Shown: in pieces, positions 42,491 to 47,870 of the stretch
How positions within the stretch are numbered: position 1 is the first letter of the stretch
How the letters are laid out: each line of letters begins with the position of its first letter
Assembly: GCA_002314145.1 (NCBI GenBank)
Contig: DCCG01000035.1
Span: 1-47,870 of the forward strand
Direction: 5' to 3'
Source of the DNA: Thalassolituus sp. UBA1087
GTDB lineage: Bacteria > Pseudomonadota > Gammaproteobacteria > Pseudomonadales > Oceanobacteraceae
DNA: 47,870 nucleotides
Notes under the pieces: model-generated
Database searches by the model: none
What the model was told of the DNA's origin: nothing
The model's input: the letters and a program-made list of their open reading frames with translations, nothing else
Position numbers and translations under genes: made by a program

Positions 42491-42770
42491 CTACCCTCTC
42501 CAAGCTTATTTTTAATTCTGTTTTTAACGCTTAATACCAAAGTGCTGAATCTTTTTTCTGCATTCGGGCACGTTCGATGCATAGCACTCCATATATTGGC
42601 AGAAATTTGTCATAAAAAATTCCTGCCGTTCCCATCAACATTTTTTTACTGGCATATGCCGGAAACTCTGAACCATACTGTGTCAGAGCTATCACAAATT
42701 TATTACGGATTTTTATGTAAGAAATCTTAGAAAAGTAACCTGAAAATCAGGTGAACGGAGAGGTGAACTT
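42491..42770 (+). promoter_or_regulatory. AT-rich leader/regulatory region of the prkA operon
   Basis: This 280-nt AT-rich gap holds no gene. It contains the 10-bp palindrome GGCATATGCC at 42651-42660, a possible operator. The small hairpin CCTGA-aaa-TCAGG lies at 42739-42751. The direct repeat GGTGAAC at 42750-42756 and 42762-42768 flanks and overlaps the SD GGAGAGGTGA. CATACT at about 42675-42680 could be a sigma-S-like -10, without a clear -35. I found no sigma-54 motif with correct spacing, although E. coli yeaG is known to respond to NtrC and RpoS. Confidence 0.4.
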
Positions 42771-44693
42771 ATGAGTGTATTCAGCCGGTATAAAGACAGG
42801 TATCAGTCGACCCAGGAAGAGGTCATGAGCCTTCAGGACTACCTTGAACTCTGTAAGAAAGATAAATCCGTTTATGCCACAGCCGCCGAGCGTATGTTGA
42901 TGGCTATCGGCGAACCCGAATTGATAGATACCTCAAAAGACATACGCCTCAGCCGTATTTTTTCCAATAAAGTCATTAAACGTTACCCTGCTTTTTCCGA
43001 ATTTTATGGCATGGAAGATGCCGTAGAAAATATAGTTTCTTACTTCCGTCATGCCGCTCAGGGGCTGGAAGAACGCAAACAGATTCTGTACCTGCTTGGC
43101 CCGGTCGGTGGTGGTAAATCCTCACTGGCAGAAAGGTTAAAATATCTGATGGAAAGCATCCCTTTCTATGCCATTAAGGGTTCACCGGTATTTGAATCAC
43201 CGCTTGGCCTGTTTGACCCCAACGAAGATGCTGAAATCCTGGAAGAAGATTACGGAATATCGCGCCGTTACCTGGGAAAAATAATGTCGCCCTGGGCCGT
43301 TAAGCGTCTGCATGAATATGGCGGCGACATCAGTAAATTCGAAGTGGTTAAGCTGTACCCTTCCATTCTCGACCAGGTCGGGGTAACCAAAACTGAGCCT
43401 GGTGATGAAAACAACCAGGATATTTCTTCTCTGGTCGGAAAAGTCGATATCCGTAAGCTGGAAGACTTTTCTCAGGATGATCCGGATGCCTACTCATATT
43501 CCGGCGGTCTGTGCCGTGCCAACCAGGGGCTGATGGAATTTGTGGAGATGTTCAAGGCACCGATCAAAGTGCTCCACCCTCTGCTGACCGCCACCCAGGA
43601 AGGCAATTACAATGGTACCGAAGGCATGGGGGCCATCCCTTATGAAGGTATTATTCTGGCGCACTCCAACGAATCCGAGTGGCAGACTTTCCGCAACAAC
43701 AAAAATAATGAGGCATTTCTCGACCGGGTGTACATCGTTAAGGTGCCCTACTGCCTGCGGGTCGATGAAGAAGTAAAAATTTATGAAAAACTGCTGTCGA
43801 GCAGTTCATTATCAGCCGCCCATTGCGCACCGGACACACTGAGTATGCTGGCACAATTCTCCGTACTTTCACGCCTGAAAGTACCGGACAATTCCAGTAT
43901 TTATTCAAAAATGCGTATTTATAACGGCGAGAACCTCAAAGACACCGATCCGAAAGCCAAGTCCATTCAGGAATACCGCGATGCCGCCGGTGTGGATGAA
44001 GGGATGAGCGGTATCTCAACCCGCTTTGCTTTTAAAATTCTGTCCAAGGTATTTAACTTTGATTCCACCGAAGTGGCTGCCAACCCGGTGCATCTGATGT
44101 ACGTACTGGAACAGGCCATTGAACAGGAGCAGTTCCCTGAAGAGATTCATGACCGCTACCTCAACTACCTGAAAGAATATCTGGCTACCGAATACGTTGA
44201 CTTTATCGGTAAAGAAATCCAGACCGCTTATCTGGAGTCATATGCCGAATACGGCCAGAACATATTTGATCGCTATGTTACCTACGCCGATTTCTGGATT
44301 CAGGATCAGGAATACCGTGATCCGGAAACCGGGGAAATGTTTGACCGTGTTGCCATCAACGAGGAACTTGAGAAAATCGAGAAAGCGGCAGGCATCAGTA
44401 ATCCAAAAGATTTCCGCAACGAAATCGTAAATTTTGTACTCCGTGCCCGCGCTAACAATAATGGTAACAATCCATCCTGGCAGTCATACGAGAAAATGCG
44501 TGCGGTTATTGAGAAGAAAATGTTCGCTAACACAGAAGATCTGTTACCGGTTATTTCCTTCTCGGCCAAGTCGTCCTCGGATGATCAGAAAAAACACGAT
44601 GACTTCGTCGACCGTATGGTGGCCCGGGGCTACACAGAGAAACAGGTACGGCTGCTCTCTGAGTGGTATCTGCGCGTGCGTAAATCGCAGTAA
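42771..44693 (+). CDS. prkA: PrkA family serine protein kinase (YeaG)
   Basis: A 640-residue protein of the PrkA/YeaG family. The N-terminal AAA domain has Walker A G-P-V-G-G-G-K-S at 110-117. The C-terminal part resembles a kinase domain. The family is reported to phosphorylate a 60-kDa protein in Bacillus and to act in sustained nitrogen starvation and stationary phase in E. coli. Length and conserved start (M-S-V-F-S-R-Y ... S-L-Q-D-Y-L-E-L-C) are standard. It heads the prkA-yeaH-spoVR operon; no premature stop or frameshift seen. Confidence 0.95.
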   Translation: MSVFSRYKDRYQSTQEEVMSLQDYLELCKKDKSVYATAAERMLMAIGEPELIDTSKDIRLSRIFSNKVIKRYPAFSEFYGMEDAVENIVSYFRHAAQGLEERKQILYLLGPVGGGKSSLAERLKYLMESIPFYAIKGSPVFESPLGLFDPNEDAEILEEDYGISRRYLGKIMSPWAVKRLHEYGGDISKFEVVKLYPSILDQVGVTKTEPGDENNQDISSLVGKVDIRKLEDFSQDDPDAYSYSGGLCRANQGLMEFVEMFKAPIKVLHPLLTATQEGNYNGTEGMGAIPYEGIILAHSNESEWQTFRNNKNNEAFLDRVYIVKVPYCLRVDEEVKIYEKLLSSSSLSAAHCAPDTLSMLAQFSVLSRLKVPDNSSIYSKMRIYNGENLKDTDPKAKSIQEYRDAAGVDEGMSGISTRFAFKILSKVFNFDSTEVAANPVHLMYVLEQAIEQEQFPEEIHDRYLNYLKEYLATEYVDFIGKEIQTAYLESYAEYGQNIFDRYVTYADFWIQDQEYRDPETGEMFDRVAINEELEKIEKAAGISNPKDFRNEIVNFVLRARANNNGNNPSWQSYEKMRAVIEKKMFANTEDLLPVISFSAKSSSDDQKKHDDFVDRMVARGYTEKQVRLLSEWYLRVRKSQ

Positions 44694-44712
44694 GTCCATC
44701 GGTTCGCTCTGG

Positions 44713-44731
44713 CCCGCCGCTGACCGGCGGG
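44713..44731 (+). other. Stem-loop between prkA and yeaH
   Basis: CCCGCCG-ctgac-CGGCGGG, a perfect 7-bp GC stem 20 nt after prkA, is followed by GTTCTCTT rather than a T run. It may partly terminate transcription or protect the prkA mRNA, lowering yeaH-spoVR expression relative to prkA. Confidence 0.6.
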
Positions 44732-44773
44732 TTCTCTTCCGGGCCATAACGTCCGGACAAGCAGGAGAGATGC

Positions 44774-46057
44774 ATGTCGTACATTATTGACCGACGCCTG
44801 AACGGAAAAAACAAAAGCATGGTAAACCGGCAGCGTTTTCTTGAACGCTACCGCAAGCACATCAAAGACGCTGTATCTGAATCGGTTAACGGCCGTTCCA
44901 TTACCGATATGGAACGGGGCGAACAGATCAGTATCCCTACACGCAATACGCACGAGCCTTCTATCACTCACGGTGCGGGTGGAAAGCAACACCGGGTGTT
45001 CCCCGGCAACAAAGAATTCAACACCGGCGATGAACTGGAGAAACCCGAATCCGGTGGTGGTGGCGGATCAGGCTCAGGAAACGCCAGTAATCAGGGCGAA
45101 GGGGAGGACGAATTTTCTTTTTATATCACCAAAGAGGAGTTTCTTAACTACCTGTTCGATGATCTCGAGTTGCCGAACATGATCAAGAAAACACTCAGTC
45201 AGTCCAAAGACTTCAAAACACGGCGGGCCGGATTTGTCTCAGAAGGCACGCCCAACAACTTATCAGTAGTGCGTTCACTGCGTAATGCCCACGCACGCCG
45301 TATCGGCATGACCGTCGGTAAACGCAAAAAACTCAAAGAACTGAATCTGGCGCTGGCCGAACTGAACCCGACTGACGACGATACCCGTCCGGAAGTACTG
45401 GCTCTGCGTGAACAGATAGAAACGCTGGAAAAGAAACTCAAAACGGTCCCCTTTCTTGACGATCTCGACCTGCGCTACCGCAGTCAGGTCAAAGTACCGA
45501 TGCCAAGCAGTAAAGCTGTGATGTTCTGTCTGATGGATGTTTCCGGCTCGATGACACAGGATATTAAAGATATCGCCAAGCGTTTCTATATTCTTCTGTA
45601 TCTGTTTCTGCAGAAAAACTATGAACACATCGAACTGGTATTTATCCGCCATCACACCAGCGCCAAAGAAGTGGATGAACAGGATTTTTTCTATTCCCGA
45701 GAAACCGGTGGCACCATTGTGTCCAGCGCGCTGAAACTGATGCATGACATAGTGCAGGAAAGATACAGCTCCAGTGAATGGAACATTTATGCCGCCCAGG
45801 CTTCTGATGGCGATAACTGGGACGATGACTCGCCACAGTGCTCTGAGATTCTGGAAAAGCATCTGCTGCCGCTGGTGCAGTACTTTGCGTATATTGAGAT
45901 CACCCCCAATCAGCATCAGGCACTGTGGGAGGCTTATACCGGCCTGCAGAAATCTCATCCTTCCGAGTTTGCCATGGCGCAGATCCGTGAAGCGGCCGAT
46001 ATTTTCCCGGTGTTTCGTGAACTCTTTGCGAAAGACCGCTATCAGGAGGCATCATGA
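44774..46057 (+). CDS. yeaH: YeaH/YhbH family protein (DUF444, vWA-like)
   Basis: A 427-residue cytoplasmic protein of the DUF444 family. The N-terminal half has a Gly/Ser-rich linker (about 93-108) and a Lys/Glu coiled segment (about 180-225). The C-terminal half is a von Willebrand A-like domain with a MIDAS motif D-V-S-G-S at 255-259. Function is unknown but always tied to PrkA and SpoVR. AGGAGAGATGC precedes the ATG; the stop overlaps spoVR as ATGA. Confidence 0.93.
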   Translation: MSYIIDRRLNGKNKSMVNRQRFLERYRKHIKDAVSESVNGRSITDMERGEQISIPTRNTHEPSITHGAGGKQHRVFPGNKEFNTGDELEKPESGGGGGSGSGNASNQGEGEDEFSFYITKEEFLNYLFDDLELPNMIKKTLSQSKDFKTRRAGFVSEGTPNNLSVVRSLRNAHARRIGMTVGKRKKLKELNLALAELNPTDDDTRPEVLALREQIETLEKKLKTVPFLDDLDLRYRSQVKVPMPSSKAVMFCLMDVSGSMTQDIKDIAKRFYILLYLFLQKNYEHIELVFIRHHTSAKEVDEQDFFYSRETGGTIVSSALKLMHDIVQERYSSSEWNIYAAQASDGDNWDDDSPQCSEILEKHLLPLVQYFAYIEITPNQHQALWEAYTGLQKSHPSEFAMAQIREAADIFPVFRELFAKDRYQEAS

Positions 46058-47586
46058 ACGAACAAATGCCTGCAAACGAACGACAGTATCTGTCCACCGA
46101 TTCCGACTGGAACTTCGAACTGCTGGAAACTTACGATCGGGAAATCGCGCGTATCGCAGAAGGCTACCGGCTCGACACTTACCCCAACCAGATTGAAATC
46201 ATCAGCGCCGAACAGATGATGGATGCTTACTCCTCCGTCGGCATGCCCATTGGTTATAACCACTGGTCTTATGGTAAGCAATTTCTGCACACGCAAAAAA
46301 ATTACCAGCGCGGACAAATGGGTCTGGCCTATGAGATTGTGATCAACTCCAACCCCTGCATTGCTTATCTGATGGAGGAAAACACCATGCCCATGCAGGC
46401 TCTGGTGATTGCTCACGCCTGTTACGGCCACAACTCTTTTTTTAAAGGTAATTATCTGTTCCGTACCTGGACGGATGCCAGTGCCATTATTGATTACCTG
46501 GTGTTTGCCAAAAATTATGTGCGTAAATGTGAAGAACGACATGGTCAGCAGGAAGTTGAGCAGGTGCTGGATGCCTGTCATGCATTGCAGAATTATGGTG
46601 TTGACCGCTACCGTCGGCCGAAACCGATTTCAGCGGCCGAAGAAAAGATGCGCCAGGAAGAGCGTGAGAGCATTCTGCAACAGCAGGTGAACGACCTCTG
46701 GCGAACACTGCCAAGTTCACCGAAAGAGGAAGCCAAAAAACGCATGAAGCGTCAGTTTCCGGAAGAGCCGCAGGAAAATATCCTCTATTTTCTGGAAAAG
46801 AACGCGCCATTACTGGCACCCTGGCAGCGTGAGCTGATCCGTATTGTACGTAAGGTATCACAGTATTTTTATCCGCAGCGCCAGACGCAGGTTATGAACG
46901 AAGGCTGGGCAACCTTCTGGCACTACACTCTGCTCAACCACCTGTACGACGATGGCAAAGTAACCGATGGTTTTATGATGGAGATTCTGTCATCGCACAG
47001 TAATGTCATCTATCAACCCGGCTACGACTCCCCTTACTTCAGTGGCATCAATCCTTACGCGCTGGGCTTTAACATGTTCCGTGATATCAAACGTATCTGT
47101 GAGAATCCAACCGCAGAAGACAGGGAATGGTTTCCGGAAATGGCAGGCTCCGACTGGCTCGACACTCTGCACTTTGCAATGCGCAATTTCAAAGACGAGA
47201 GTTTTATCCAGCAATTTCTGTCCCCTAACCTGATGCGCGAATTTCATATGTTCAGCATCTATGATGACGACGAAAAAGATCACTACACAGTAGAGGCCAT
47301 TCACAACGATCAGGGCTATCGTAAAATCCGCGAGATGCTCGCCAGCCAGTATGACCTGTCCATGCGCGAACCCAACATTCAGATTACCCGTGTCGATATT
47401 GAAGGCGACCGCTCACTGACCCTGCGCCATACCATGCAGAACGATACGCCACTGTCCCAGGACGTTCATGAGGTGATGAAGCACCTGCATTATTTATGGG
47501 GGTTCGATATTCACCTGGAGACGTTTAAGGACGAACGGCTGATTAAACGCCAGAGCTGCCCGGATATGAAGGTACCCGGTGTATGA
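46054..47586 (+). CDS. spoVR: SpoVR family protein (YcgB)
   Basis: A 510-residue member of the SpoVR/YcgB family, named for a Bacillus spore cortex gene but common in non-sporulating proteobacteria as the third gene of the prkA-yeaH set. Typical segments: W-N-F-E-L-L-E-T-Y, Y-S-S-V-G-M-P-I-G-Y-N-H-W-S-Y-G-K, A-H-A-C-Y-G-H-N-S-F-F, and M-N-E-G-W-A-T-F-W-H-Y. The His/Glu-rich motifs look like possible metal ligands, which is inference. No terminator follows; the repeat element begins 54 nt downstream. Confidence 0.95.
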   Translation: MNEQMPANERQYLSTDSDWNFELLETYDREIARIAEGYRLDTYPNQIEIISAEQMMDAYSSVGMPIGYNHWSYGKQFLHTQKNYQRGQMGLAYEIVINSNPCIAYLMEENTMPMQALVIAHACYGHNSFFKGNYLFRTWTDASAIIDYLVFAKNYVRKCEERHGQQEVEQVLDACHALQNYGVDRYRRPKPISAAEEKMRQEERESILQQQVNDLWRTLPSSPKEEAKKRMKRQFPEEPQENILYFLEKNAPLLAPWQRELIRIVRKVSQYFYPQRQTQVMNEGWATFWHYTLLNHLYDDGKVTDGFMMEILSSHSNVIYQPGYDSPYFSGINPYALGFNMFRDIKRICENPTAEDREWFPEMAGSDWLDTLHFAMRNFKDESFIQQFLSPNLMREFHMFSIYDDDEKDHYTVEAIHNDQGYRKIREMLASQYDLSMREPNIQITRVDIEGDRSLTLRHTMQNDTPLSQDVHEVMKHLHYLWGFDIHLETFKDERLIKRQSCPDMKVPGV

Positions 47587-47640
47587 GAAAATAATTCAGC
47601 CATCGTAAAAAGAGCCGGTCGTAACCTACTGTTGCCCCAA

Positions 47641-47765
47641 AGTTTGATAGCACTCTGCTTTCTGTAAACGACGTTTAAATCCGAAGAGCCTAATGCCTCC
47701 CAGGGGAACTTATCCGATACGTCGGACCGCCCTGGCCGGCAGGGCCGCCCCCAGCTTTTCGCTTT
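47641..47765 (+). repeat. Palindrome-rich dispersed repeat, right copy
   Basis: Matches the reverse complement of 1-110 with five mismatches plus a 15-nt insertion. The insertion itself forms part of the perfect hairpin TCCGA-tacg-TCGGA at 47713-47726. The CCAGGGG ... CCCTGG and CCCTG-GCCGG-CAGGG palindromic pieces are shared with the left copy. The copy begins 54 nt after the spoVR stop. An open frame on the minus strand through the repeat is probably not a gene, but it is discussed as a finding. Confidence 0.85.
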
Positions 47766-47813
47766 CTGGAGCGTTACCCTCATTCTCTTGATTTTTCCTG
47801 GCCTCGCGCCCGT

Positions 47814-47862
47814 GCGACATCCCTGTCGCTGTCCGCTGGCCGGGCATCCATGCCCGGCGGAC
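47814..47862 (+). repeat. Tandem perfect hairpins downstream of the right repeat
   Basis: GCGACA-tccc-TGTCGC at 47814-47829 and GCCGGGCAT-cc-ATGCCCGGC at 47839-47858 are perfect inverted repeats 9 nt apart; GTCC/GGAC pairs extend the second. The closely spaced GC hairpins look like a REP/REPIN-like or structured-RNA element, and probably belong to the same repeat unit, cut by the window edge. Confidence 0.7.
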
Positions 47863-47870
47863 CAGAAAAA

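Noticed and set aside
42601..42670. Sigma-54 promoter before prkA
   Set aside because: TTGGCAGAAATTTGTC and TGGCATATGCCGG were examined, but neither has GC at the required 12-nt phase from GG.
47511..47783. 90-codon minus-strand open frame over the spoVR end and right repeat
   Set aside because: It overlaps spoVR antisense and is made mostly of repeat DNA. The left copy lacks the same C-terminal extension. No SD; treated as repeat, not gene.
1..47870. Whole window as a transposon or genomic island bounded by inverted repeats
   Set aside because: The 47.7 kb between the copies holds conserved housekeeping operons in normal order, with no transposase or integrase. Dispersed repeats at contig ends explain it better.

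Overview
The window looks like chromosomal DNA of a marine-type gammaproteobacterium, most likely in or near the Oceanospirillaceae (Thalassolituus/Oceanobacter-like). That placement is inferred from gene content and order, not from a marker search. Supporting clues are a complete MSHA-type pilus locus, a Pseudomonas-like AmgK/MurU cell-wall recycling pair, the lptD-surA-pdxA-rsmA-apaG-apaH cluster, ntrBC preceded by a DUF4124 gene, and a prkA-yeaH-spoVR stress operon. Genes are tightly packed, often with ATGA overlaps. I see no rRNA, tRNA, CRISPR array, transposase or phage gene.

Layout. 1-1851 (minus): SirB2-family membrane protein, DUF6901-like protein and dtd. 1958-5389 (plus): DUF4124 protein, then ntrB-ntrC behind a well-spaced sigma-54 promoter and closed by a strong terminator. 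5435-21957 (minus): one long MSHA pilus run in transcription order mshI, a pilN-like gene, mshJ, K, L, M, N, E, G, F, A, C, D, O, P, Q. It ends in a 1259-residue MshQ that looks like a tip adhesin (beta-solenoid, lectin-like fold, DUF6701). 22096-23699 (plus): trmL and a PQQ-type sugar dehydrogenase, convergent with secB and yibN (minus).

24982-31812 (plus): gpmI-envC-ctpA-yibQ, a cell-envelope/division group, followed by a cytochrome c5 and a Tat-exported FAD oxidoreductase that probably act together. 31849-34950 (minus): amgK-murU-djlA plus an unrecognised small exported protein. 35357-42455 (plus): lptD-surA-pdxA-rsmA-apaG-apaH-glpE. 42771-47586 (plus): prkA-yeaH-spoVR.

The two ends of the window carry the same roughly 110-nt palindrome-rich repeat in opposite orientation. 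Each copy lies 54 nt beyond the stop codon of the adjacent gene. This suggests that the window is a contig bounded by a dispersed genomic repeat. The most interesting items are this repeat family, the MshQ architecture, Ala instead of Gly at the prepilin cleavage site of two minor pilins, and the cytochrome/FAD-oxidase pair. Most other genes are ordinary housekeeping or envelope genes in conserved order.
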